A stretch of DNA of 64,000 nt from JAFASC01 sp034669505. GTDB lineage: Bacteria > Pseudomonadota > Alphaproteobacteria > Rhizobiales > Beijerinckiaceae. Shown here in pieces: positions 42,867-50,854 of this stretch; position 1 is the stretch's first letter, and each line of letters begins with the position of its first letter. The position numbers were made by a program, and so were the translations under genes. The notes under the pieces were generated by a model. The model searched no databases. It worked only from the letters and a program-made list of their open reading frames with translations, and was not told where the DNA came from. The stretch lies in the NCBI GenBank assembly GCA_034669505.1, contig JAXDNJ010000020.1, positions 35,275 to 99,274 on the forward strand, read 5' to 3'.

Positions 42867-43322
42867 ATGTTCCACTTAACCGCAGGCCCAGACAGGTGCC
42901 GGCCAACGCCGAGAAGCGCCTCTCCCGACGCTGAGCCTACTGAGGACGCACGTCGGCACCGCATTCTGCTCGTCGAAGACGATTATTTCGTCGCACTTGA
43001 ACTCGAACATGAACTGTCCGACGCTGGATTCGAGGTGGTCGGAATCGCCGCAACAGCAGAAGAAGCTGTGAAAATCGGCAGGTCCGAGAATCCCGATCTT
43101 GCCATCATGGACATTCGCCTCGGCGGACACCGCGATGGTGTGGACGCCGCGATCGAACTGTTTACGACGGCAGGCATCCGCTCCATCTTCGCAACCGCGC
43201 ATGGCGACGCCCAGACGCGCAGACGTGCGGTGCAGGCGCGCCCGCTCGGCTGGGTACAAAAACCCTACTCACCGGATTCCGTGATCGCGCTGGTGAACTC
43301 GGTGCTCGACGAGCACAAGTGA
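42867..43322 (+). CDS. Single-domain response regulator (receiver)
   Basis: 151 residues: an ~30-residue flexible lead and one receiver domain. It has the acidic pair in ILLVEDDYFVALELEHEL, phospho-acceptor Asp82 in DLAIMDIRLGG, switch Thr in FATAHGD and Lys132 in VQKPYSPD. There is no output domain, so it must signal by protein contact, as stand-alone receivers paired with HisKA_2/HWE kinases do. It sits directly after the kinase gene and is very likely its target. Confidence 0.88.
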   Translation: MFHLTAGPDRCRPTPRSASPDAEPTEDARRHRILLVEDDYFVALELEHELSDAGFEVVGIAATAEEAVKIGRSENPDLAIMDIRLGGHRDGVDAAIELFTTAGIRSIFATAHGDAQTRRRAVQARPLGWVQKPYSPDSVIALVNSVLDEHK

Positions 43323-43437
43323 TCCATCGCTTTTGGGGCTTGCGCCGATGTGAAACCCGCTCCAGCCGGGTGACGGTCGGGGCTTGGGCGTCTATATAGA
43401 CGGCGCGCCGGGGAAGACCCGCGGCGAAGGGATTTCC

Positions 43438-43731
43438 ATGACCGACAATTCTCCGGAGGTGGACCGCGAGGTCCGCCGCCGCCGCATTCGATTCCGCGCT
43501 TGGCACCGCGGCACGCGCGAGATGGACCTTCTGATGGGCGGTTTCGCTGATGCGGCGCTTGCCCATCTCAGCGATGCGGAACTCAATGAGTTCGAACATC
43601 TGCTCGATCTTCCCGACCCGCTTGTCTTCGCGTGGCTGGCGGGAATGGAGGATATCCCGGCTGAAGAAGAGACGGCGTTGCTGAAGAAAGTGGAAGCCTT
43701 CCGCGTGCACGAAGCGCCGTTCCATGTCTGA
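43438..43731 (+). CDS. sdhE: FAD assembly factor SdhE (succinate dehydrogenase flavinylation)
   Basis: 97 residues, the normal size for alphaproteobacterial SdhE (DUF339). The essential RGxxE motif is at residues 24-28 (WHRGTREMDLLMGGFAD). LLDLPDPLVFAWLAG is also conserved. SdhE helps attach FAD covalently to succinate dehydrogenase subunit A. The upstream in-frame ATG at 43384 would add an unrelated stretch; MTDNS at 43438 matches the family start. It lies 21 bases before mfd. Confidence 0.93.
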   Translation: MTDNSPEVDREVRRRRIRFRAWHRGTREMDLLMGGFADAALAHLSDAELNEFEHLLDLPDPLVFAWLAGMEDIPAEEETALLKKVEAFRVHEAPFHV

Positions 43732-43752
43732 TCTGAACTAAGACGAACAAAC

Positions 43753-46700
43753 GTGACCGATCTCAAACGCGCCGTCGCTCAACTGGAGAAAGGCGGCTCC
43801 CTCACTTTGCAGCGTGTACCGGACGGCTTCGACGGTTTTGTCGCCGCCGATCTGACGCGTGGCTTGGCGCGCGCGGGCGAGGGGAGGGGCGCCGTCCTCG
43901 TCCATGTCGCGCGCGACGGCCAGCGCTCGCGCGCCTTCCGGGAAGCGTTCGCTTTCGCCGCGCCGGATATTGAAGTGCTCGACTTTCCCTCCTGGGATTG
44001 CCAGCCCTACGACCGCGTCTCGCCAAATGCCGCGATTTCGGCGCGGCGCATGACGGTGCTGGCGCGGCTGGCGCGTTCCGGCTCGTCGATCGAGCGCCCA
44101 CGCATTCTCGCAACTACAGTCAACGCGCTGGTGCAGCGCGTGCCGCCGCGCGCCGGGATCGCGGCGGAAACATTCGCCGCTGCGCCCGGCAATTCGGTTG
44201 ATACCGACGAGCTCCTGCGCTGGTTCGACACGAACGGATACTTGCGTTCGAGCACGGTGCGGGAGACCGGCGAATACGCGATGCGCGGCGGCATTCTCGA
44301 TCTCTGGGCGCCGGGCATGCCCGCCCCAGTGCGCCTCGATTTCTTCGGCGATACGCTGGAATCGATTCGCTCTTTCGATCCGGAGACGCAGCGCTCGACC
44401 GGGCAATTGCGGGCGCTCGATCTCGTGCCGATGAGCGAAGTGCAGCTGACAACCGCCAGCATCAAGCGCTTCCGCCAGGGTTACCTCGCGACGTTCGGCG
44501 GCCAGACGCGCGGCGACACGCTGTACGAGGCCGTCAGCGAAGGCCGCCGGCATCCCGGCCTCGAACATTGGCTGCCGCTTTTCCACGAGCGGATGGATAC
44601 GCTGTTCGACTATGTCGCGGATGCGCCGCTCGTTCTCGATCCGCTCGTGGAGGACGCCGCCGGCGAACGCTTGGCGCAGATCAAGGATTATTACGATGCG
44701 CGCAAGGACGCGCACGATGCCGATCCGGCGAAATCGTCCTACAAACCGCTGCGGCCGGATCTGCTTTATCTCTCGCCGAGCGAATGGCGCGAACGGCTCG
44801 ATGCTCACGCGCTCGCGCGGACCGCGCCCTTCGAAGTGCCGGAGAAGACGGGCGAGATTTCGATCGATTGCGGCGGCCGCCCCGGCCGTAACTTCGCACC
44901 CGTGCGCAACGACGAGAACGCCAACGTTTTTGAGGCCGCGGCGCAGCACATCCGCGCGCTGCAGGAGAGCGGCAAAAAGGTTATCGTCGCCGGCTGGTCT
45001 GACGGTTCGCGCGAGCGCCTGGGGCACGTGCTCGCCGAGCACGGACTGAAGCGAGCCGAACTCGCCTCGACTCTGTCGCAGGCCCTCGCCGTAAAAGGCG
45101 GTGCGGTCGCGCTCGCGGTGATCGGACTCGAGCAGGGTTTTGAGACCGCCGATTACGCTGTGATCGGCGAGCAGGACATTCTCGGCGATCGTCTTGTGCG
45201 CCACCGCCGCAAGGGAAAGCGCGGCGCCGATGTGCTGACCGAAGTCGGCGCGCTGTCGGCCGGCGATCTCGTCGTGCATGTCGATCACGGCATCGGCCGC
45301 TTCGTTGGGCTCGAGGCGATCATGGCGGCGGGCGTACCGCACGATTGTCTCGAACTGCACTATGCCGGCGGCGACAAGCTGTTCCTGCCGGTCGAGAACC
45401 TCGAACTTCTGTCACGCTACGGATCGGAAGATACCGAAGCGCAGCTCGATCGGCTCGGCGGCCTAGGCTGGCAGCAGCGCAAGTCGCGGATGAAGAATCG
45501 CATCCGCGAAATCGCGCAGGGGCTGATCCGTATCGCCGCCGAACGCGCGACGCACGCCTCGCCGAAATTCGTACCGTCGGCCGGAGCGTTGGACGAATTC
45601 TCCGCCCGCTTTCCCTATGACGAGACGGAAGATCAGCTTGCCGCGATCGATGCGGTCCTGGAGGACCTCGCCGCCGGGCGTCCGATGGACCGGCTCGTTT
45701 GCGGCGATGTCGGCTTCGGCAAGACGGAAGTCGCACTGCGCGCCGCATTCGCCGTCGCGATCGAGGGCAAGCAGGTTGCGGTCGTCGTGCCGACGACATT
45801 GCTCGCGCGCCAGCATTTCAAGGTGTTCACCGGCCGCTTCGCCGGTGTGCCAGTGAAGATCGCGCAACTCTCGCGCATTGTGCCTGCGGCAGAGCAGCGA
45901 AAAGCGCGCGAAGGCGTCGCGTCTGGTGAGGTCGATATCATCATCGGCACGCATGCGGTCTTGAGCAAGCAGGTGCAGTTCAGGGATCTCGCGCTCGTCG
46001 TCATCGACGAGGAGCAGCATTTCGGCGTCAAGCACAAAGAGCGGCTGAAGGAACTGCGCACCGAAGTGCATGTGCTGACGCTCTCGGCGACACCGATCCC
46101 GCGCACGCTGCAGCTCGCCATGACGGGTGTGCGCGAATTGTCACTGATCTCAACGCCGCCTGTTGACCGCCTCGCGGTGCGCACCTTTGTTACGCCGTTT
46201 GACGAGCTGATCATGCGCGAGGCGCTGCTGCGCGAGCGCTATCGCGGCGGGCACTCGTTGTATGTGTGCCCGCGCATCGAGGAGTTGGATGAAGCCGCCG
46301 CCTTCCTGCGCACCGCAATACCGGAAGCGAAATTCGTCATCGCGCACGGGCAGATGGCCGCGACCGAACTCGAAGACAAAATGGCGGCCTTCTATGACGG
46401 TAAATACGACATCCTCGTCTCGACCGCGATCGTCGAATCCGGGTTGGATATCCCGACCGCGAACACGATGATCGTGCATCGCGCCGACATGTTCGGCTTG
46501 GCGCAGCTCTACCAGCTGCGGGGACGGGTAGGTCGTTCTAAAGCCCGCGCGTATGCGCTCTTCACCATTCCCGCGAACCGGCAGATCACGCCGCAGGCCG
46601 ACAAGCGGCTCAAGGTGCTGCAATCGCTGGATACGCTCGGGGCTGGCTTCCAGCTGGCGAGCCACGATCTCGACATCCGCGGCGCCGGCAACCTGCTCGG

Positions 46701-47277
46701 CGACGAGCAGTCAGGGCACATCAAGGAGGTCGGCTACGAGCTTTATCAGCAGATGCTCGCCGATGCGATTGCCGCGCTCAAGGCGGGCATCACCGAGCCG
46801 GCGGAAGAGGCCTGGTCGCCATCGATCACGATCGGCGCGCCGGTGACGATCCCCGAACATTACGTGCCCGACCTGCAGCTACGCCTGCAGCTCTACCGCC
46901 GCCTCGCGACGATGGAGGAGGAGACGGAGATCGAAAGTTTCGCCGCCGAGATGATCGACCGCTTCGGTCCGCTGCCGGAGGAGGTGCAGGATCTCCTGAA
47001 GCTCGTGGCGATCAAGGCCCTCTGCCGCCGCGCCCATGTCGAGAAGGTTGAGGCGGGGCCGAAGGGGGTTATCGTCGGCTTCCGCGACGATTCCTTCACC
47101 AATCCGGCCGGGCTGGTGCGCTTCGTCGCCCAGCAGGGCGGCGACGCCAAGGTCCGCCCGGATATGCGCGTCGTCTTCATGCGCGATGCCGAGACGATCG
47201 AGGCTCGCCTCGAAGGTACGCGGCAAATTCTGCGCACCCTCGTCGGGTTGGCGGAGAAGAAGGAGAAGGCGGCCTGA
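43753..47277 (+). CDS. mfd: Transcription-repair coupling factor Mfd
   Basis: 1174 residues with the full Mfd architecture: a UvrB-like N-terminal module, then the CarD-like RNA polymerase-interaction domain (about 490-570: GDLVVHVDHGIGRFVGLEAI). The RecG-like translocase carries Walker A DRLVCGDVGFGKTEVALRAAF and DEEQ box VVIDEEQHFGVKHKERLK, TPIPRTLQLAMTG and the TRG motif region. A C-terminal regulatory domain (TRCF) follows. It displaces RNA polymerase stalled at lesions and recruits UvrA. The start codon is GTG. It is co-linear with sdhE. Confidence 0.97.
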   Translation: MTDLKRAVAQLEKGGSLTLQRVPDGFDGFVAADLTRGLARAGEGRGAVLVHVARDGQRSRAFREAFAFAAPDIEVLDFPSWDCQPYDRVSPNAAISARRMTVLARLARSGSSIERPRILATTVNALVQRVPPRAGIAAETFAAAPGNSVDTDELLRWFDTNGYLRSSTVRETGEYAMRGGILDLWAPGMPAPVRLDFFGDTLESIRSFDPETQRSTGQLRALDLVPMSEVQLTTASIKRFRQGYLATFGGQTRGDTLYEAVSEGRRHPGLEHWLPLFHERMDTLFDYVADAPLVLDPLVEDAAGERLAQIKDYYDARKDAHDADPAKSSYKPLRPDLLYLSPSEWRERLDAHALARTAPFEVPEKTGEISIDCGGRPGRNFAPVRNDENANVFEAAAQHIRALQESGKKVIVAGWSDGSRERLGHVLAEHGLKRAELASTLSQALAVKGGAVALAVIGLEQGFETADYAVIGEQDILGDRLVRHRRKGKRGADVLTEVGALSAGDLVVHVDHGIGRFVGLEAIMAAGVPHDCLELHYAGGDKLFLPVENLELLSRYGSEDTEAQLDRLGGLGWQQRKSRMKNRIREIAQGLIRIAAERATHASPKFVPSAGALDEFSARFPYDETEDQLAAIDAVLEDLAAGRPMDRLVCGDVGFGKTEVALRAAFAVAIEGKQVAVVVPTTLLARQHFKVFTGRFAGVPVKIAQLSRIVPAAEQRKAREGVASGEVDIIIGTHAVLSKQVQFRDLALVVIDEEQHFGVKHKERLKELRTEVHVLTLSATPIPRTLQLAMTGVRELSLISTPPVDRLAVRTFVTPFDELIMREALLRERYRGGHSLYVCPRIEELDEAAAFLRTAIPEAKFVIAHGQMAATELEDKMAAFYDGKYDILVSTAIVESGLDIPTANTMIVHRADMFGLAQLYQLRGRVGRSKARAYALFTIPANRQITPQADKRLKVLQSLDTLGAGFQLASHDLDIRGAGNLLGDEQSGHIKEVGYELYQQMLADAIAALKAGITEPAEEAWSPSITIGAPVTIPEHYVPDLQLRLQLYRRLATMEEETEIESFAAEMIDRFGPLPEEVQDLLKLVAIKALCRRAHVEKVEAGPKGVIVGFRDDSFTNPAGLVRFVAQQGGDAKVRPDMRVVFMRDAETIEARLEGTRQILRTLVGLAEKKEKAA

Positions 47278-47287
47278 GCCGCTCCCC

Positions 47288-47466
47288 TTGATATAGCCGG
47301 AGCAGTCCCCATCTATACTTCATCGGGACGCGGGATGCCTGCGTCTCGGCCCTTTTCGGATGCCCGCTTGTAGGCCTCTTAGTGACCACGGATGTAATGG
47401 CGCGAGCCGGCTGAAAGTGGCGTTCGATTTGAGGCGTGAGGGTCAGGACCAACCTGGCCCTTTTTT
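47288..47466 (+). ncRNA. Candidate small RNA or rpsU leader between mfd and rpsU
   Basis: A possible promoter (TTGATA at 47288-47293, CTATAC at 47313-47318, spacing 19) is followed about 120 bases later by a strong terminator (47440-47466). That would make a roughly 140-base RNA. No reading frame in it looks coding. It could be an independent sRNA or an attenuated rpsU leader. The promoter call is weak because of the long spacing. Confidence 0.4.
47440..47466 (+). terminator. Intrinsic terminator upstream of rpsU
   Basis: The stem GGGTCAGG/CCTGGCCC (8 pairs, one G-U) has a 5-base loop and runs straight into TTTTTT. It lies 163 bases after the mfd stop and 29 before the rpsU start. Confidence 0.8.
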
Positions 47467-47495
47467 AATGGCCGCTAGGGCCGTTTGGAGGGCTG

Positions 47496-47768
47496 GTGCA
47501 GGTTCTGGTTCGCGACAACAATGTCGATCAGGCGCTGAAGGCGCTGAAACGCAAGCTGCAGCGCGAGGGCGTGTTTCGCGAGATGAAGCGCCGGCGCTCC
47601 TACGAGAAGCCCTCGGAGCGGCGCGTCCGCGAGAAGGCCGAGGCGATCAGGCGAATGCGCAAACTGGCGCGCAAGGAAGCCCAGCGCGAGGGTCTCATCC
47701 CCGGGCCGAAGCCGAAGGTGCGCCCCGGCGCCGATGCCCGTCGGCCCATGGGATCACGCCCTGCGTAG
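47496..47768 (+). CDS. rpsU: 30S ribosomal protein S21
   Basis: 90 residues. The S21 core MQVLVRDNNVDQALKALKRKLQREGVFREMKRRRSYEKPSERRVREKAEAIRRMRKLARK is followed by the basic extension usual in alphaproteobacteria (GPKPKVRPGADARR). The start codon is GTG with GGAGG close upstream. S21 assists initiation with the 16S 3' end. A terminator between mfd and rpsU implies separate control. Confidence 0.95.
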   Translation: MQVLVRDNNVDQALKALKRKLQREGVFREMKRRRSYEKPSERRVREKAEAIRRMRKLARKEAQREGLIPGPKPKVRPGADARRPMGSRPA

Positions 47769-47805
47769 CGGCGCAGATGAGTTTTGTATCGGAAGTGAGG
47801 ACGAC

Positions 47806-48006
47806 ATGATGCGAACGTTCAGGAAGCCCGTTGCCCGATCAGTGATGTTCCAGATCGGCTATGAGGACGGACGCACCGCCTATCTTTGGGTCGACGGCCA
47901 TGGCAAGTCCGACGAGGATCATCTCGTCGGCGGCATCGCCAAGCAGCAGCAGGAGCAGGGCCTCATTCCGCCGGGCACCGTGACGACGATCCGCCGCGTG
48001 CGGTGA
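47806..48006 (+). CDS. Small conserved hypothetical protein
   Basis: 66 residues: MMRTFRKPVARSVMFQIGYED, then RTAYLWVDGHGKSDEDHLVGGIAKQQQEQGLIPPGTVTTIRRVR. No named domain is recognised. The N-terminal half looks beta-stranded and the end is basic. GGAAGTGAGG precedes the start, and the gene follows rpsU by 37 bases, so it may be co-transcribed. A longer reading from 47734 overlaps rpsU and is not preferred. Confidence 0.6.
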   Translation: MMRTFRKPVARSVMFQIGYEDGRTAYLWVDGHGKSDEDHLVGGIAKQQQEQGLIPPGTVTTIRRVR

Positions 48007-48013
48007 TGGCGAG

Positions 48014-49003
48014 CTAATCCGCAGGCGCGGTTCGCAGCCAATTGTCCGCGGCAAGGCGGCCGCTGTCGCGCAGGCGCACGAGAAACGGCCAGTCGAGATC
48101 CGTCGCGCTTTTTTCGGCAAGGTTCTCGACGAGCTCGTCGGCCGCGATGCGGTTGATCCTGAGATTCCGGATTTTTTGGGTTGGGGCGACCTCGGCAGCG
48201 AGCTCCAGCGTATCCAAATCGCTGTTCAGCGATGAATTGAAGGTGATCTGATCGACCCGCTTGGCGATCTCGCCCGATGTCGTCGGCGGATGGGCGATCT
48301 TCACCGGCGTGATCTGCACGACAAGGATGTCCGAGGTCTCCGATTCATGCACGAGCCGCACGAGCGGCGGATTGGCGACGTACCCGCCATCCCAATAGAG
48401 CTCGCCTTCGATCTCGACGGCGCGATGCACCTGCGGCAGACAGGCGGACGCGAGCACAGCTTCGAGGCTGATATCCTCGTTGCGGAAGATGCGCAGTTTG
48501 CCGTCGCTGACGCGGGTCGCGGCGATCATCAGGTGCACGGGTGCACCGTTGCGTAGCCGCTCGAAATCCACTTCGGCCGCGAGCGCCTTGCGCAGCGGAT
48601 TAAGGTCGAGCGGATTGAATTGATAAGGCGCGAGCGCCCGCGTCAGCATGCTCAAACCAGCCGGTGCGATGCCGGGAAGCTGCGCCGCGTTCGCGAGCGA
48701 CATGAAGGCAGCGGCCTCGCTCATGCGCCGCCAGAAGCGCTCGAGCTTTTCTTTGGCGGTGTCGCGCCCGCCTTCGGCAAGTCCGCTTGCAACAAGAATG
48801 GCATTGACCGCACCCGCGCTCGCGCCGCTGATCGTATCGAAGTGAAGCTCACGCTCCTCAACGAGCCGGTCGAGCACGCCCCAAGTGAACGCACCGAACG
48901 AGCCGCCACCTTGCAAGGCCAGCGAGAGCTGCTGCGGCGGCCAAGTCGGCTTCGATGCGACGCGGTGTTTGATGATTTCGCGAGCTGTGTGAATCAGGTC
49001 CAT
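48014..49003 (-). CDS. Patatin-like phospholipase
   Basis: 329 residues. Catalytic features of patatins are present: oxyanion loop QGGGSFGAFTWG (residues 31-42), nucleophile Ser62 in SGASAGAVNA (G-x-S-x-G), and the Asp of the dyad in YWDGGYVANPPL. There is no signal peptide. It is a lipid acyl hydrolase of the cytoplasm or membrane face, possibly acting on phospholipid or polyhydroxyalkanoate. The start at MDLIHT (49003) matches where homology usually starts; an ATG at 49045 would add 14 residues. It converges on the small hypothetical gene. Confidence 0.9.
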   Translation of the reverse strand: MDLIHTAREIIKHRVASKPTWPPQQLSLALQGGGSFGAFTWGVLDRLVEERELHFDTISGASAGAVNAILVASGLAEGGRDTAKEKLERFWRRMSEAAAFMSLANAAQLPGIAPAGLSMLTRALAPYQFNPLDLNPLRKALAAEVDFERLRNGAPVHLMIAATRVSDGKLRIFRNEDISLEAVLASACLPQVHRAVEIEGELYWDGGYVANPPLVRLVHESETSDILVVQITPVKIAHPPTTSGEIAKRVDQITFNSSLNSDLDTLELAAEVAPTQKIRNLRINRIAADELVENLAEKSATDLDWPFLVRLRDSGRLAADNWLRTAPAD

Positions 49004-49097
49004 GGGAACAACATATTCCCGAACCGCGACATTACAGTGCGGCATTTGTGCACTGCAGCAAATATCAGCTGTTTATGCTGCGCTTGCGCTGAATGCC

Positions 49098-49772
49098 CTA
49101 AACATTGGTTAATTCGCCGCTTTTATCGGCAGCGTGCTTGATCGCATTCGCGAGAACTTCTGCCGGCTGGGCACCCGGCATGCCGAATCGTCCTGCAAAA
49201 ATGAAGAACGGCACGCCGTTAACTCCGAGTCGTTGGGCTGTCGCAATCTCCTCGCGTACGGCGTCTTTGTCGGCCTCGCCGTCAAATAGGCGCTGCACGA
49301 CATCCCTTTCCATTCCGGCTTCGGTCGCCGCCTCAAGAAGCACGGCGCGATTGCCGATGTCTCGGCCTTCCAGAAAGAAGGCGCGGAAGAGGCGCTCGAC
49401 GATTTCGTTCTGCTTGCCCACCGATTGCGACCAGCGGATCAGGCGATGCGCATCGAGCGTATTCGGCGAACGCTCGATGCGATCGAAAGCGAAGTCGATG
49501 CCTGCGCCGCGCCCGGCGGTAGCAACGCGCGTATAGATTTCATCGATGCGGTTGCCGAACTTACGTTCCAGATAAGTGCGTCGTCCAATGCCCTCGGGCG
49601 GAATCGTTGCATCCAGCTGATACGGGCGCCAGTGGATTTGCACGTCGCTCGCGGGTACCCTAGCAAGCGCAGCCTCAAGATTCCGCTTGCCGATGTAGCA
49701 CCACGGGCAGACCACGTCGGACACGATGTCGATGGTCAGCGGCGCTGGATTGTGTTCGGGAGCGTCGGTCAT
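49098..49772 (-). CDS. DsbA family oxidoreductase, FrnE-like
   Basis: 224 residues, thioredoxin-fold DsbA superfamily of the FrnE/2-hydroxychromene-2-carboxylate isomerase group. It has active-site Cys22-Pro-Trp-Cys25 in DVVCPWCYIGKRNLE, then IHWRPYQLDATIPPEG, LDAHRLIRWS, and the cis-Pro segment GVNGVPFFIFAGRFGMPGAQP. It has no signal peptide, so it acts in the cytoplasm, as known for FrnE of stress-tolerant bacteria. The ATG overlaps the stop of the preceding adenylate-forming-like gene (ATGA). Confidence 0.93.
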   Translation of the reverse strand: MTDAPEHNPAPLTIDIVSDVVCPWCYIGKRNLEAALARVPASDVQIHWRPYQLDATIPPEGIGRRTYLERKFGNRIDEIYTRVATAGRGAGIDFAFDRIERSPNTLDAHRLIRWSQSVGKQNEIVERLFRAFFLEGRDIGNRAVLLEAATEAGMERDVVQRLFDGEADKDAVREEIATAQRLGVNGVPFFIFAGRFGMPGAQPAEVLANAIKHAADKSGELTNV

Positions 49773-50854
49773 CTCCAGCTCCGTTCGGGGTGCCGGGCCG
49801 GCAGAACCGGTGCGAGCACTTCGCCCGACAATGTAGGAGCCGCTTTCGAATTAGCCCGCGCTGCGCGTTCAACCGTGATGCCGCCTCTCTCATCAAGCGC
49901 ATGCACCGAGATGAGAGGGCAATCGCAACTTGCCGGGATTGCTGCTTCGTTGGGCATGATGGCAATCGCGCTCGCAAGAACGCTGTCACGCAGCAGCGCG
50001 GCTTTCGCAAAGTCGGCGAGAATCGCTGCAGGAAGGACGCAATGGTTTCGACCAATAGTGTCAAGGACTGCGAGAAAGCTTGCCGCCTCGAACGGCCCAA
50101 ACAGCGTCAGCGGCGCCCCAGACAAGAGACTCGCGACCGGCCCCGTGACGAGGCTTGCAAACGAGGCAGGCGCTAGCGTCGAGAGCAGACGCGAATCCGC
50201 GCCGATTTCGGCCTTGGCGAGAAAGTCGAGGGCCGCCGAGAGTAGCACGCTTTGTTCATGGAAAACCGGTTCTCGTCTTGCATTCAGCGTACCGATCCGC
50301 GGCCGGATGTCCGGCGTCGCTGGCGAAGACTTCGCGCTGTCGACCTGCAGACGCTCTGGTGCGAGATCGATTGCCCCATCAGCCTCGCCGGGGCCGAGCG
50401 TTGCGACAAGCCGGATTGTCTCCGAGCGCGCCGCCGTCTCGAACAGCGTCGCCTCAAGCTGGAGAGCGCCGTAAGAGGTCGGTCCGAGCACGGCGACGCA
50501 TTCCGACGCCTGCGCGGCCGCAGCCGCTTCCTCGCCCCCAACACCGATCGGTAGAAGCAGCGGCTCGAGACCTGCGGCCAGCGCCGCCACTGCCGCCACA
50601 AGGCACCCGCTCCGTGCACCGGTGAAGATCAGAATTCGTTCTCTCGGCATAATGCCGAGATCGAGCAGATGTTGCGCGAGCACGCGCACTTGCCCGTCGA
50701 ACGCGCCGTAATTTAACCCTTGCGGTCGCGCGCCCGGCCCCGCTTCGGCGAGCGCCAATCGCTCCGGGCGTAGCTTCGCGGCGCCTGCGGTAAGCGCATC
50801 GAGGCTAAACGCCGCGATCGGATGTTTGCGTGCGAGCGCGTCCGCCTCGCTCAC
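49769..50854 (-). CDS. Degenerate adenylate-forming (AMP-binding) protein
   Basis: 361 residues that read like the N-terminal part of an ANL-superfamily acyl-CoA synthetase: LNYGAFDGQVRVLAQHLLDLGIMPRERILIFTGARSG, then SVLLSAALDFLAKAEIGADSRLLSTLAPASFASLVTGPVASLLSGAPLTLFGPFEAASF. Normal enzymes are 500 or more residues. The ATP-binding P-loop (TSGTTGxPK) expected before SVLLSAALDF is missing (the stretch reads RREPVFHEQ), and the catalytic C-terminal lid domain is absent. It is probably not an active ligase. The GTG at 50854 overlaps the stop of the binding-protein gene by four bases; a longer reading from 50956 runs inside that gene. Confidence 0.65.
   Translation of the reverse strand: MSEADALARKHPIAAFSLDALTAGAAKLRPERLALAEAGPGARPQGLNYGAFDGQVRVLAQHLLDLGIMPRERILIFTGARSGCLVAAVAALAAGLEPLLLPIGVGGEEAAAAAQASECVAVLGPTSYGALQLEATLFETAARSETIRLVATLGPGEADGAIDLAPERLQVDSAKSSPATPDIRPRIGTLNARREPVFHEQSVLLSAALDFLAKAEIGADSRLLSTLAPASFASLVTGPVASLLSGAPLTLFGPFEAASFLAVLDTIGRNHCVLPAAILADFAKAALLRDSVLASAIAIMPNEAAIPASCDCPLISVHALDERGGITVERAARANSKAAPTLSGEVLAPVLPARHPERSWR

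Noticed and set aside
43738..45360. 540-codon open frame opposite mfd
   Set aside because: Shadow of mfd, Arg-rich, no motif.
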